Source: an uncultured Clostridia bacterium
GTDB lineage: Bacteria; Bacillota; Clostridia; TANB77; CAG-508
Direction of reading: 5' to 3'
Assembly: GCA_934177725.1 (NCBI GenBank)
Contig: CAKPPO010000008.1
Span: 1 to 64,000, forward strand
Length of the DNA stretch: 64,000 nt
Made by a program: the position numbers and the translations under genes. The notes beneath the pieces were generated by a model. That model did not search any database. It was not told the DNA's origin and worked only from the letters and a program-made list of their open reading frames with translations. This document shows positions 29,029 through 38,930 of this stretch, in pieces. The number at the start of each line of letters is the position of its first letter. Within the stretch, counting starts at the first letter, position 1.

Positions 29029-29892
29029 TTATACGTTTTTCTTTAATTCTAAAATTTGTTTTTCTTGTAACCCTGTTGTTTTTATTATATCTTGTATTGG
29101 AATATTTAGTTCAAGCATCTTTTTAGCTACTTGTTCTATTCCTTCTTTTATTCCTTCTTTTATCCCTTCTTCTTTAGCATGTCTTAATCCATTTTTTTCA
29201 TCTCTTATTGCTTTTTCTCTTAATTCTGCTACTCTTCTTAATTCCTTGTCTTTACTTATTTTTTCTAATTCATTCATAGCTTCTTTTATTTCTTTATTAT
29301 CTTCCATTATTTTTGATACCTCGCTTTCGTTAGGGTCATTTATAAACATTACCCATTGTGCTAGTTCATTTTTTGGCTCTTCTTTTAGCATTCTTCTTGC
29401 TTTTGGTATCTCTATTATATATAATTCAAATACATCTGTCAATTCTATTTGCTTGCCTGTTGATACTTCTCTTATTTTCCATTTGGTACTTAACTTTTGT
29501 ACTTCTTTAGTCTTTTCTAACTCATAATCTATTATTATTATGCCTATTACTTTATTCAGTTTTCCATAATCATCACCTTTTACTAATTGACCTGCATATA
29601 TTCTACTCCAGTAAAACAAAAATCTTTCTGCTGTATCTTTGTTATCTGCTAGTTGAATTTCTATATCACATATTGTTCCATTATCTAATGTTGCTTTTAA
29701 ATCTACTATCCCTAATTTCTCTTCTGGGTACTTTCCTACAAGATGCTTATCATTATCTAAATTTACTTTTTGTATTTTTTCTTTTGTTGCAGCTTGAATC
29801 ATAGCTTTTGTTATTTTTTCATTACCTTCTCTAAATAAGGCATGAAATACTACATCTATTTTTGGCTTTAATAGAGTTAATTTTTCTCCCAT
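29029..29892 (-). CDS. Rpn family recombination-promoting nuclease / PD-(D/E)XK transposase-like
   Basis: 287 residues. The N-terminal KPKIDVVFHALFREGNEKI and LGIVDLKATLDNGTICDIEIQ (PD-(D/E)XK core, D...E-x-Q) match the Rpn/transposase_31 family. The C-terminus has a repeated EGIKEGIKEGIEQVA segment followed by a small helical motif, a usual tail. Family members promote RecA-independent recombination in E. coli. Often present in many copies per genome, including gut Clostridia. Confidence 0.88.
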   Translation of the reverse strand: MGEKLTLLKPKIDVVFHALFREGNEKITKAMIQAATKEKIQKVNLDNDKHLVGKYPEEKLGIVDLKATLDNGTICDIEIQLADNKDTAERFLFYWSRIYAGQLVKGDDYGKLNKVIGIIIIDYELEKTKEVQKLSTKWKIREVSTGKQIELTDVFELYIIEIPKARRMLKEEPKNELAQWVMFINDPNESEVSKIMEDNKEIKEAMNELEKISKDKELRRVAELREKAIRDEKNGLRHAKEEGIKEGIKEGIEQVAKKMLELNIPIQDIIKTTGLQEKQILELKKNV

Positions 29893-30202
29893 ATTTTGCT
29901 TCCTTTCAAATTATATTTTAAATTTCATAAAATATAGAATTACCTCCTTGTCTTTAGATTTTATTTAACATATTGATTTTTTATAGATTTAAATTTTTTT
30001 GAATAAAGTTTTTTGTTAAATAATTGTTTTTGATTTTATGTAACTTAATAAATTTATTAAATCATATTTTTATGTAAATCACAAGAATTTTTCATCGTAA
30101 AATTTCGACAAAATATGATACTAATACAAAGTAAATATATTTCTTTACAAATGATGTTTAAAGAGCAAAAAATCCGCTATAGCGGATTTTTTATTCTTTA
30201 TT
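29893..30202. other. AT-rich intergenic region
   Basis: Very AT-rich spacer holding the promoter region of the leftward Rpn gene (not resolved) and, at its left end, the terminator of virD4. No small gene supported. Confidence 0.4.
30167..30192 (-). terminator. Palindromic terminator (TCCGCTATAGCGGA family)
   Basis: Perfect palindrome identical in the 26-base unit to the copy at 2165-2190, just downstream of virD4. Confidence 0.85.
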
Positions 30203-32321
30203 TTATTCTTCCATTGGCCCAAATAATTCATCAAATTTTGCTTCTAATTCCTTTTGTATATCTTCTGTAAATAGTTGTGGTTTTTTCTCTTCTTTTTCTT
30301 CATCACCTTGTGGTAATGTAGGACTATCAAAATCCTCGAAATCAAATAAGTCTGAAAGTGTTTCTTGTTTTTTAGGCTTTTCTTCTATTTCTATATTTTG
30401 TTGTTTTGCTGGAGTCTCATCTATTTCTATATTATTTAAAATATCTGATTTTTCTTCTTTTACACTTTCCTCTATATTTGGGATTTCTTTTGGTATATTT
30501 TTTTCTTTTTCGTCATTATCTTCAAATAAGTCATCTAATGATTCTACTTTTAAGTTTTCTGCTGCTTTTTTATCTGTTTCTGGTACATATGGATTATATG
30601 GATTGTATTTTCTCCATTCTCCTCTAGTTCCAGCATCAAAATGATTATGGTCTAACTTGTTTTCCTCTAATTCTTTGTACATTTTTTGATGTGTGAAATA
30701 GTAGTATTTCTTTGCTTTTACTGGTTTTATTCCTTTCTCAAAAATTATACATAAATCATTATCCATTCTACGAAGTTCATCTGGTGTCATTAATGCTCTT
30801 CCTAGCATTTGTTCAGAGTCGCTGAATCCTTGTTTATGTGCGTGTTTGTCACGATTTGTTGATTTGCTTTGTCTAAATATTGTTTTTTCTCCCAATGCTT
30901 TAGAGAAATATTCTACTGTTTTGTATGAGTTACTTCCTAAAAATACGTGTGTATCACAGTTACCAATTATTGTTTCATAGCTTTTTTCATATATAGCTTC
31001 TAATTGGTCTAGGTTTTGTAAAATAACACTAAATTGAATTCCTCTACTTCTTGATGTTGATATTTTTTTGTCGAAGTCTGGTATTCTACCAATGTTTGCA
31101 AACTCATCTAGTATAAAGTATACTGGCATTTGAAGTTTACCACCATTTAAGTCTGCATAATTGTATAATTGTTGTATCATTTGAGAGAAGAATATTGTAA
31201 GTAAGAAATCATATGCTGTGTGTGTATCTGATGATATAACATATACAGCTGTTTTTTTCTTTCCTATATCTTCAAAATTTATTGTATCTGTTGACGTTAC
31301 TTCTGCTATATCTTTTGAATCAAATTTTCCTAGTTTTGATTGTAATGAACTTAAAATTGATCCATAAGTTTTTTCTGGTGCTATTTCTATTGATTTGTAA
31401 TACATTCTTGCTGGATGGTCATATGGTAATTGATTTATTAATTCTGTAAGTAAGTTACTTCCACCATTTGTATTTGCTGCTCTTACTAATTCAGAACAGC
31501 TTGCTAGGTTTTGTTCTTCTTCTGGTCTTGTAGCAATTAGGTAATAAATTAATGCTTTTAATAGCATTTCTGCCATGTCATCCCAATATGGATCTGATTT
31601 ACTTTCTGATGCTTGACCTTTTACTACAGTGTTTGCTATTACGTCTACGTCTAGCTCACTAGCTACGTGCATTAATGGGTTGTACCCATCACTATTTACT
31701 GGATTTACTAAGTTTAATACTTTTATTTCATAGCCATGTTCTTTTAAGTATCCTGCTGTATCATCATATAGTTCACCTTTTGGGTCTGTAAATACATATG
31801 AACCAAGCATTTGATATGCATTTGGTTTTGAGTATGATGCAGATTTACCAGATCCAGATCCGTCCTACTATAAGTGTATTTACGTTTCCACGTTTATCTA
31901 CTGGTAAATAATTATCTTCTGCTAATATAATTCCTTTGTTTTTGCTTAATATTCTATATTGTTCGCCATGCTCGCTCCAATCACTAGAACCATGTTCCAT
32001 GTCATGATATTCACCCTTTGGTTTTGATTTTACAAAACCTATAATAGAACATATTATAAACAAAATTGTATAATTCATTAAGCAACTTCCAAATGTACTT
32101 ATGTATTCTGCTGAAAACATTTTTGTTATACTTGAGAAACTTGTAATTGCAGGTATTAATTTTTCAACAAATATATTTGTATTAAATACTCCTGTTTTTG
32201 AAGCATCTGCAATTGCTTCCGCTATAGGCGAAACAAGTACTATGGCTAAAAATACCCATAGTACTCCTATAATAATTAAAAATCTTTTACTTTGTTTTAA
32301 TGTTCTTTTAAATTTTTCCAT
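30203..32321 (-). CDS. virD4: VirD4/TraG coupling ATPase, +1 frameshift at CGG in Walker A
   Basis: Reads from ATG 32321 through two membrane segments to codon 154, an in-frame CGG (31860-31862), and stops five codons later. Skipping the C restores GGSGSGKSASYSKPN, the Walker A, and an open frame to 30203: 705 residues, total length 3n+1. The C-terminal part has FTDPKGELYDD, Walker B VYFILDEFANIG and SRGIQFSVILQNL, typical for T4SS coupling proteins. The acidic Pro-rich tail is long. No relaxase or mating-pore genes accompany it. Confidence 0.85.
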
Positions 32322-32351
32322 GGCTTTCCACCTTTTCTTTGGTATGAATTT

Positions 32352-32603
32352 CTATCTTGCATTTTCTTTTGATAATGTTAATTTTGTTTTTCTTGCTTTT
32401 CTATTTTCTAATACTTTTTGTTTTTGTTCTTTGCTAAAATTCATTTCGTCCATGTTACATGTTACTGCCTTTATTTCCATTGTTTGTTCTAAAAAGCTAT
32501 CTTTTTTATTTGCTTCTGTTACTTTTATCCCTTTTTCGTTTTCTTTTCCAAATGATATACATACTACATCATAGTTTTTTGAATCTCCACTTGTTTGACT
32601 CAT
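32352..32603 (-). CDS. Small protein in the virD4 operon, unknown
   Basis: 83 residues with GAGGAGG before the ATG, lying 30 bases upstream of virD4. Hydrophilic; the C-terminal third is basic and helical (SKEQKQKVLENRKARKTKL). No known domain. Position suggests shared transcription with virD4 and the 171-residue gene. Confidence 0.7.
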   Translation of the reverse strand: MSQTSGDSKNYDVVCISFGKENEKGIKVTEANKKDSFLEQTMEIKAVTCNMDEMNFSKEQKQKVLENRKARKTKLTLSKENAR

Positions 32604-32620
32604 TATTAAACATCCTCCTC

Positions 32621-33136
32621 TTAGTCTTTCTTATCTCGTATTTCAAAAGCGAAATAAGATTTATATGGTTTTAATTTGCATTTACCTTTTACTTCATTTG
32701 TTTTTTCATCCATATATAATACTGGTTTTACTTCTTCTGTTGTTTCTGGGTCTATAATTGATATTGGTCTCTTTAAATTTGGTGTATATCCAAATTCTTT
32801 ATATTCTTCTTTATCTGAATATAAAGTATCAAACTTGATTGGCATAGGTTTTTTAGAAATTTTTACTTTGTCATCTTCTAAAACACCTGTATTAACAACT
32901 ACTTTTTCTTTTCCAAATGATAGGAATAGTAATTGTTCTTCATAATCTGGTTCATCTATGAAGAATGTTTTTCTTTTTAAATTTCCTTTTATTTCTTCAG
33001 TAGATACTAATCTTTCTACTGTGTATTTAGGATATTCTTGTAAATACTCTTTTGCTGTTTTGTTTATTCTGTATATTACTGTATTTACTCCCGCTGGATC
33101 TGTTATACTAAAGTGTTTACCTTGTATACTTTCCAT
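32621..33136 (-). CDS. Hypothetical protein in the virD4 operon
   Basis: 171 residues from ATG 33136, selected for AAAGGGGTG. Mixed beta-rich sequence, cytoplasmic, with no membrane helix. No known family recognised. It is the first gene of a three-gene set ending in virD4, and starts about 150 bases below the dnaJ-like gene. Confidence 0.7.
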   Translation of the reverse strand: MESIQGKHFSITDPAGVNTVIYRINKTAKEYLQEYPKYTVERLVSTEEIKGNLKRKTFFIDEPDYEEQLLFLSFGKEKVVVNTGVLEDDKVKISKKPMPIKFDTLYSDKEEYKEFGYTPNLKRPISIIDPETTEEVKPVLYMDEKTNEVKGKCKLKPYKSYFAFEIRDKKD

Positions 33137-33284
33137 GTTACACCCCTTTCTATGAACCAAATTTTCATAGTTTTTCTTTAGTTTGACAACTATACATAAT
33201 TATACAACTAAATGTTCGAAATGTCAATATTTTTCGGGTTCGTGTTAGTTAGAAGTACTAAGTATGTTCTTTTCTACTTTTGAA

Positions 33285-34178
33285 TTATGATATTGTTGTT
33301 TTGTTTCTTGGTTCAAACTTTGATATATTTTTTAGTTTTTCATAAATTTCTATCTCTTCTTTAGATGGATTTTTAGGTACTACTATTTTTACTTGCGCTA
33401 TTAAATCTCCTCTTCCACCTTTTCCGTCTTTGTAGCCTTTTGCTGGTATTTTTATTTTTTCTCCACTTACTACTCCTTGTGGTACATATATTTTGCTTTC
33501 TCCATCTATTGTTTCTATTTGTGCTTTTGTTCCTAGCACTGCTTCCCAAGGTGTAAGTAATAAATCTGTATATATATCATATCCATGCAACTTGTAAATA
33601 TTACTATTTTCTATATTTACTTTTATGAATAAATCTCCGTTTTTTCCTCCATTTTGTCCTTGCTTTCCTTGACCTATTAGGCGTATTTTTTCACCATTTC
33701 TTATTCCTGCTGGTATTTTTACATCAAATGTTGTCATTTTTCCTTCTACTGTACGTAAAGATATTTTTTTATTTGTTCCATAGAATGCTTGTTTAATTCC
33801 AATGTCAATTTGTGTTTCGATATTATCGCCTTTAGTTGGTATTTTTGTTTTTGTTCTTTTTGCCTTCTCTACTTTATTTATTCCAAATAGTAAACTCCAC
33901 AAATCAGTTCTTTTTTCTCTTTCTTCTCTGTCTTTTTGTTTATCTATTTTCTTTCCTACATGAGAATACCAAATTCTATCATATTTTCTTTTTGATGCGT
34001 TATTAGACAATACTCTATATGCTTCATTTATGTCTTTAAATCTTTCTTCTGCTTCTCTTCCATCATTTACATCTGGATGATATTTTTTAGCTTGGTTGTG
34101 AAAAGCTGTTTTTATTTCGTCTATATTTACTTTATTATTTTCTAATCCTAATATTTTATAATAATCTTTGAAAATCAT
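33285..34178 (-). CDS. DnaJ-class co-chaperone without zinc domain (CbpA-like)
   Basis: 297 residues. The J domain occupies 1-70 with H-P-D in NQAKKYHPDVNDG. A basic linker is followed by the DnaJ C-terminal beta domains (GVIRN-like VKIPAGIRNGEKIRLIGQGK, then DLLLTPWEAVLGTKAQIET). The cysteine-rich zinc fingers of full DnaJ are missing, as in CbpA. It stimulates the DnaK ATPase. Location next to virD4 operon is probably coincidental. Confidence 0.88.
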   Translation of the reverse strand: MIFKDYYKILGLENNKVNIDEIKTAFHNQAKKYHPDVNDGREAEERFKDINEAYRVLSNNASKRKYDRIWYSHVGKKIDKQKDREEREKRTDLWSLLFGINKVEKAKRTKTKIPTKGDNIETQIDIGIKQAFYGTNKKISLRTVEGKMTTFDVKIPAGIRNGEKIRLIGQGKQGQNGGKNGDLFIKVNIENSNIYKLHGYDIYTDLLLTPWEAVLGTKAQIETIDGESKIYVPQGVVSGEKIKIPAKGYKDGKGGRGDLIAQVKIVVPKNPSKEEIEIYEKLKNISKFEPRNKTTIS

Positions 34179-34298
34179 TTAACATCCTCCCATTATCAAT
34201 GGTGGATTTATTATATCAAGTTTAGTGTATTTTTTCAATAGTTTCTGTTGTAAATTTTAGAGACGGACCTAAAAATTTGATTAGTACGTATTAAATGT

Positions 34299-34355
34299 CC
34301 AAAAGGAACACTTTTTAGTGACATTTTTTGTGTCGCTAAAGAGTGTCCCTTCTGG
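34299..34355. repeat. REP-like hairpin (CCAAAAGGnACACT type)
   Basis: A nearly perfect hairpin, arms CCAAAAGGAACACTTTTTAG and its complement, ending CCCTTCTGG. It lies directly after the ddl stop codon and could double as a terminator. Related hairpins are at 36998-37052 and 38821. Confidence 0.65.
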
Positions 34356-34360
34356 CATAA

Positions 34361-35413
34361 TTATTTTTCCATTGCTAACTCTATTATTTTATCTAATAAA
34401 TCTGAATATTTTATTCCTACTGCATCAAATAATTTTGGATACATGCTAATTGCTGTAAATCCTGGTAATGTATTTATTTCGTTTATTATTACTTTATTTG
34501 TTCCTTTTTCTACAAAGAAATCTACTCTTGAAAGTCCTGAACAACTTACTGCTTTATATGCTTTTATTGCTTGTTTTCTAATTTCTTCAGATATACTTTC
34601 TTCAATATTTGCAGGAATTACTGTTCTTGATTCACTATTTTTATATTTTGAGTCAAAGCTATAAAATTCTTCTGCTGATAAAACTTCTCCTACACATGAT
34701 GCAACAACATCTTCATTTCCTAATACTGCGCATTCTATTTCTTTTCCTATTATTCCTTGTTCTACCAATATTTTATTATCATATTTACCTGCATAAACTA
34801 TTGCTTCTTCTAGTTCTTTTTTGTTTTTTACTTTTTTTATTCCTACAGAAGATCCTGAATTAGAAGGCTTTACAAACATTGGATATTCTAACTTTTCTTC
34901 TGTTTTTTTACTCAATTCTTCTAATGTACAAATACTTTCTTCAAAGTTTTCTTCTATATATCTAAATTTTTCTTTATCTTTTCTTATATATACATATTTT
35001 GCTTGGTTTAGCCCTGCTTTTTCAAATATTACTTTTGCATATACTTTATCCATGCAAACACTTGAAGCTAATACTTTGCATCCAACATATGGAACCTTTA
35101 AAAGTTCAAATAAACCTTGTATTGTTCCATCTTCTCCATATAATCCGTGAAGTACTGGAAAAATACAATCCATTTGTTTTAAATAGTTCATTGGATCATC
35201 AAGTTTTTCTATTTCATCTAATTTATCTCCAACTTCTATTGTTCCTATCTTTTCTATTTTTTTAGTATATTTATACCAATTTCCTTCGCCATCTATGTAT
35301 ATTGGATATATATCATATTTATCTTGTTTTAAATTTTTAATAATGGATGTTCCTGAAACAATTGATACATCATGTTCAGTAGACATTCCACCAAATATTA
35401 CTGCTAATTTCAT
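34361..35413 (-). CDS. ddl: D-alanine--D-alanine ligase
   Basis: 350 residues from ATG 35413 (AGGT site upstream). ATP-grasp motifs: KLAVIFGGMSTEHDVSIVSG (N-terminal), VLHGLYGEDGTIQGLFELL, PMFVKPSNSGSSVGIKKV (ATP binding), SRVDFFVEKG and VIINEINTLPGFTAISMYPK. It makes D-Ala-D-Ala for peptidoglycan, followed downstream in the pathway by MurF, whose gene is immediately upstream. Tyr/Ser residues typical of D-Ala (not D-Lac) ligases appear in place, but specificity is not certain. Confidence 0.95.
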   Translation of the reverse strand: MKLAVIFGGMSTEHDVSIVSGTSIIKNLKQDKYDIYPIYIDGEGNWYKYTKKIEKIGTIEVGDKLDEIEKLDDPMNYLKQMDCIFPVLHGLYGEDGTIQGLFELLKVPYVGCKVLASSVCMDKVYAKVIFEKAGLNQAKYVYIRKDKEKFRYIEENFEESICTLEELSKKTEEKLEYPMFVKPSNSGSSVGIKKVKNKKELEEAIVYAGKYDNKILVEQGIIGKEIECAVLGNEDVVASCVGEVLSAEEFYSFDSKYKNSESRTVIPANIEESISEEIRKQAIKAYKAVSCSGLSRVDFFVEKGTNKVIINEINTLPGFTAISMYPKLFDAVGIKYSDLLDKIIELAMEK

Positions 35414-35469
35414 ATTTTTTACCTCCATATTAAAATCTTTTATAATTAACACTGTTCCAAATTGAGAAA

Positions 35470-35505
35470 TTGTTACAATTGTGGACTGTCCCTAATTGTG
35501 AATTT
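35470..35505. repeat. REP-like repeat remnant (TGTCCCTAATTG)
   Basis: Shares CTGTCCCTAATTGT with the element at 12866-12888. It overlaps the 3' end of murF and sits before ddl. Confidence 0.45.
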
Positions 35506-36886
35506 TCTCTATTATTTCACCAAATTTCATTCCATTTGATGCTTTGAATAAAATACAATCATTTTCTTTTTTTATTTTATTTAATATTTTTGCCGCTTCT
35601 TCATTTGATTCACATTCTATTATATTTTCTTTATCCATTTCTGTCTTAGCTATATTTGCAATATATTTTGCTTCTTTGCCTACTACTATTAATATATCAA
35701 TTTTATTTTTTATTACTTCTTTTCCTACTTTTTCATGTAATTCTTTAGAATATTTACCAAGTTCTAGCATATCTCCTAATACTGCTATTTTTCTTTTGTT
35801 CTCTATTTTTCCCAAATATTCTAAAGCTGCTTTCATAGAGTCATAATTTGCATTATAACAATCATTTATAATTGTTATATTTTCTTTTATCTTTGTAATG
35901 TCCATTCTCTTTTTAGTTAATTCAAAACTTTCTATTCCATGTTTTATTTTTTCTATTGGTATTTCAAAAATGCTTCCTACTGCTATTGCACATAAACTAT
36001 TTAGTACAAAGTGATTTCCTCCTACGGGAACATGTATTTTTGTATTTGTGCCTTTTAATATATATGTGCTTCCATCTTCTTTTGACTCGATATTTTCTGC
36101 TGAAAAATCGCTTTCATTTTCTATTCCATATGTAATTATTTTGTATTTTTCTTTATTTTCTAGATACCATTTATGTAATAAATCATTATCATTGTTTATA
36201 ACTATTGTTCCGCTATTTTCCATTCCTTCTAGTATTTCTAGTTTTGCTTTTAATATGTTTTTTCTTGATCCTAAGTTACCAATATGTGCAGTTCCTATAT
36301 TGGTAATTACGCAAACTGTTGGCTTTGCAATTTTAGTTAGCGTACTTATTTCTCCAAAATGATTCATTCCCATTTCAATAGTTAATGCTTCTTCATTTTT
36401 TAATCTAAAAATTGTAAGTGGCACACCTATGTGATTATTGTAATTGCCTTCTGTTTTCAATGTATTAAATTTTTGTTTCATTACATTTGCAACTATATCT
36501 TTTGTACTTGTTTTTCCAACGCTTCCTGTAATTGCTACTACTGGTATGTTATACATTTTTCTTTTATATGTTGCTATTTGTTGCATTGCTTTTATAGTGT
36601 CATCCACTATAATAATAAATTTATCTTTATATTTTTCTTTTTGTTCCTCAGTTATTTGAATATTTTGCAAAATCGCACCTTTAGCTCCTTTTGCGAATGC
36701 TTCTTCAAAATAGATACTACCATTAATAGTTTCTCCTTGAATTCCTAAGTAGATATCTCCTTCCTTTACTTCCCTTGAATCTCTCTCAAAATTTTGACAA
36801 AGATAGTTTTCTTCTCCTGTTACTAGCTTTCCATCCGTAACATCTAAAATTTCCCTTACACTTATTTTATGGTCTTTTTTTTCCAT
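35492..36886 (-). CDS. murF: UDP-N-acetylmuramoyl-tripeptide--D-alanyl-D-alanine ligase
   Basis: 464 residues. Mur ligase motifs: AITGSVGKTSTKDIVANV (P-loop), GNYNNHIGVPLT, TNIGTAHIGNLGS and NDCYNANYDSMKAAL. It adds D-Ala-D-Ala to the UDP-MurNAc tripeptide in the cytoplasm. It is upstream of ddl in the same direction, a functionally coherent pair, with REP-like sequence between them. Confidence 0.95.
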   Translation of the reverse strand: MEKKDHKISVREILDVTDGKLVTGEENYLCQNFERDSREVKEGDIYLGIQGETINGSIYFEEAFAKGAKGAILQNIQITEEQKEKYKDKFIIIVDDTIKAMQQIATYKRKMYNIPVVAITGSVGKTSTKDIVANVMKQKFNTLKTEGNYNNHIGVPLTIFRLKNEEALTIEMGMNHFGEISTLTKIAKPTVCVITNIGTAHIGNLGSRKNILKAKLEILEGMENSGTIVINNDNDLLHKWYLENKEKYKIITYGIENESDFSAENIESKEDGSTYILKGTNTKIHVPVGGNHFVLNSLCAIAVGSIFEIPIEKIKHGIESFELTKKRMDITKIKENITIINDCYNANYDSMKAALEYLGKIENKRKIAVLGDMLELGKYSKELHEKVGKEVIKNKIDILIVVGKEAKYIANIAKTEMDKENIIECESNEEAAKILNKIKKENDCILFKASNGMKFGEIIEKIHN

Positions 36887-36997
36887 AATTTTCTTTTCCT
36901 CCGATTATATTTTTATGTTTAGGAGATTAAATATATTTATATTTTAATCTTCTATATTATATGACAATTGTTTTTTATTTGCAATATGAAAATGACG

Positions 36998-37052
36998 CAA
37001 AAGGAGCGCTCCTTGTTGACACTTTTGGTGTCACTAAAGAGCGCCCTTTTGA
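36998..37052. repeat. REP-like hairpin
   Basis: Arms CAAAAGGAGCGCTC...GAGCGCCCTTTTG with inner arms TTGACAC/GTGTCA. Same layout as the element at 34299-34355; lies downstream of the SASP gene. Confidence 0.65.
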
Positions 37053-37082
37053 CAACTTTTTTGGCAAAAATCTTTATTTTAA

Positions 37083-37256
37083 CTATTCTACACTTCTATT
37101 TGCGATTTCTATTGCTTTTGATACTATATTTCCGCAAGTTTTAGAAGATACATTTTGCCATCCTCCGTCTTGTTTTACTTGTTCATATACACCTAATTCT
37201 CTTGCAATTTCCTCTTTTAAATTTTCAGACATAATATTTGAGCTTCTTCTTCCCAT
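37083..37256 (-). CDS. Small acid-soluble spore protein, alpha/beta type
   Basis: 57 residues, short enough to be missed by length filters. ATG preceded by GGAGGT. The sequence LKEEIARELGVYEQ (with the EIA germination-protease site) and GGWQNVSSKTCGNIV (the DNA-binding helix-turn-helix signature) are diagnostic for alpha/beta SASP. These proteins coat spore DNA and protect it from UV and heat. It lies downstream of ypeB and sleB, so this block is dedicated to spores and proves the organism belongs to a spore-forming lineage. Confidence 0.92.
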   Translation of the reverse strand: MGRRSSNIMSENLKEEIARELGVYEQVKQDGGWQNVSSKTCGNIVSKAIEIANRSVE

Positions 37257-37388
37257 TGTATATTACCTCCAAATTCTCAAAGTCTAGATTTAGAAAATAA
37301 ATTTATTTTCTAATTATATTATGTGCAATTTAGTTTGCAAAATACTAATAATATTTTCCTGTTTTTTTTGCTCCGTCCCCAAAAACAG

Positions 37389-38792
37389 TTACATTGTTAA
37401 AGTTCCGTTCGGTGTATTTTTTATTACTAATATATCTTCTTCTGCTCCTGTTTCTGCATTTATATATACTAAAAATTCTGTATCATCTACTTTTCCTTTG
37501 AATTCCCAACAAAATATTTCTGTTTTAAATTCTGTTGGAATTATTGCCATTCCTTCACTTTCTATTTGTAAACTTTTATTTAAATTTTCTTTTGCTTTTT
37601 CTTTAGTTATTTTAGCTGTTGGTATATTTCTTTCATAGTGTGAATTTAAATATCCTGTTGTTTCTATTCCTAGTATTTCGCCATTATCTAATGCAACTTT
37701 TACTTTTATTAAATCTGGATATACTACAACATCTCCGCTTGTACTTTTTTGATTATATGCATAATTTATTGTAACTACTCCATTTTGTTTTAGATAATAC
37801 GTTTCTTTCATGTTTGGAAATCCCTTACTATTTAAGAAATCTTTTCCTATTTCATCCGCTCTTTCTTGTGATATACTTTCGGCTTCGACATTTCTATTGT
37901 AATTCATAAATATTATATGTCCACCTTTTTTGCTTACAGATACTGTTATTATTTCATTTTTATTATTTTTTGCTTTTATGCTAAAATCATATGAAGGTAT
38001 ATCTGTGTCTTCTGATACCCCATTTGAATTTATTTCTCCTATTTTGTCATTTCCTATAAAATCAGTTGCTATTTTCTTTGCCTCTTCTTCGCTTATTTCT
38101 TCTCCTGTTAAGCCTTTTTTCTCTACTGACGTCATATGCTCTGAAAATGCGCCATCATATATTAACCCTGAATATTCATGAAAATTTTCCTCTAAATTGT
38201 CAAAGCTATCTTTTGAAATATTGCTTACCTGTGTTAAAAATACACTACTTCCTTTGTTTGTTAGTTCTCCCCATTTTATTCTTCCATCATTTATATCTGC
38301 TGATAATTGATTAAGTGTATTTTCTAAGTCTACGCTGTATGTGTGTAATTCCTTTAAGTTATTGAAATCATCATCTGTTAAATTTTGATTATTTATATTT
38401 TTTCTTGATAGTGAAAAGCTGTAATCACTTACTTGGTTTAAAAATTTTGATGTGTTTGCAAGTTCTTGTGAACCCATTGGAAGTCTTGCTAAGTAACTTT
38501 GTGCTAAATTTGCTTCTCTCCACACATGTGTTAGAGTTTCTGCTCCATGTTCTGGAGTACTAGATATTAATGATTTTGCTAAATATGTTTCTACATTTTC
38601 TACATAACTAACTAATTCAAAAAATGCCATATTGTAATTGTTTTCTGCAGTTTGTCTAAATTGTCTTTCTCTTTTATAAGTATAGAGCCCTAAAACTGCT
38701 ATAACAGTAACTAAAGTTACTACTAAACTAAGCATATGTCTATCTTTTAAACGATCTTTCCAATCATATAATTTTGATTTTATTTTTCCCAT
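37389..38792 (-). CDS. ypeB: Germination protein YpeB
   Basis: 467 residues. One N-terminal membrane segment (about 20-37), a long helical YpeB domain with HVWREANLAQSYLARLPMG, and C-terminal PepSY-like repeats (AKKIATDFIGND, ADEIGKDFLNSKG, AKENLNKSLQIE). YpeB is needed to place and stabilise the cortex hydrolase SleB in the spore. Immediately upstream is sleB, the classical pairing. Confidence 0.93.
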   Translation of the reverse strand: MGKIKSKLYDWKDRLKDRHMLSLVVTLVTVIAVLGLYTYKRERQFRQTAENNYNMAFFELVSYVENVETYLAKSLISSTPEHGAETLTHVWREANLAQSYLARLPMGSQELANTSKFLNQVSDYSFSLSRKNINNQNLTDDDFNNLKELHTYSVDLENTLNQLSADINDGRIKWGELTNKGSSVFLTQVSNISKDSFDNLEENFHEYSGLIYDGAFSEHMTSVEKKGLTGEEISEEEAKKIATDFIGNDKIGEINSNGVSEDTDIPSYDFSIKAKNNKNEIITVSVSKKGGHIIFMNYNRNVEAESISQERADEIGKDFLNSKGFPNMKETYYLKQNGVVTINYAYNQKSTSGDVVVYPDLIKVKVALDNGEILGIETTGYLNSHYERNIPTAKITKEKAKENLNKSLQIESEGMAIIPTEFKTEIFCWEFKGKVDDTEFLVYINAETGAEEDILVIKNTPNGTLTM

Positions 38793-38820
38793 TTTTCTCT
38801 TCTCCTTTATTAATTAATGT

Positions 38821-38930
38821 ACCAAAAGGGACACTTTCACCTTTGGGGACGTTTCCTTTTGGAGTATTGTACAAAATAAAATATCCAAAAGGGACAGATT
38901 AACCAAAATGAAACGTCCCAAAAGGTAATT
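38821..38930. repeat. REP-like repeat array between sleB and ypeB
   Basis: Two related units: ACCAAAAGGGACACTTTCAC...GGGGACGTTTCCTTTTGG, and CCAAAAGGGACAGATTAACC...ACGTCCCAAAAGGTAATT. The first matches the inverted copy at 61058-61104 very closely. It interrupts the sleB-ypeB spacer and reaches the sleB stop. Confidence 0.7.

Noticed and set aside
30203..33136. An integrated conjugative element
   Set aside because: Only the coupling protein is present; no relaxase, integrase, VirB4 or attachment repeats were seen within the window.
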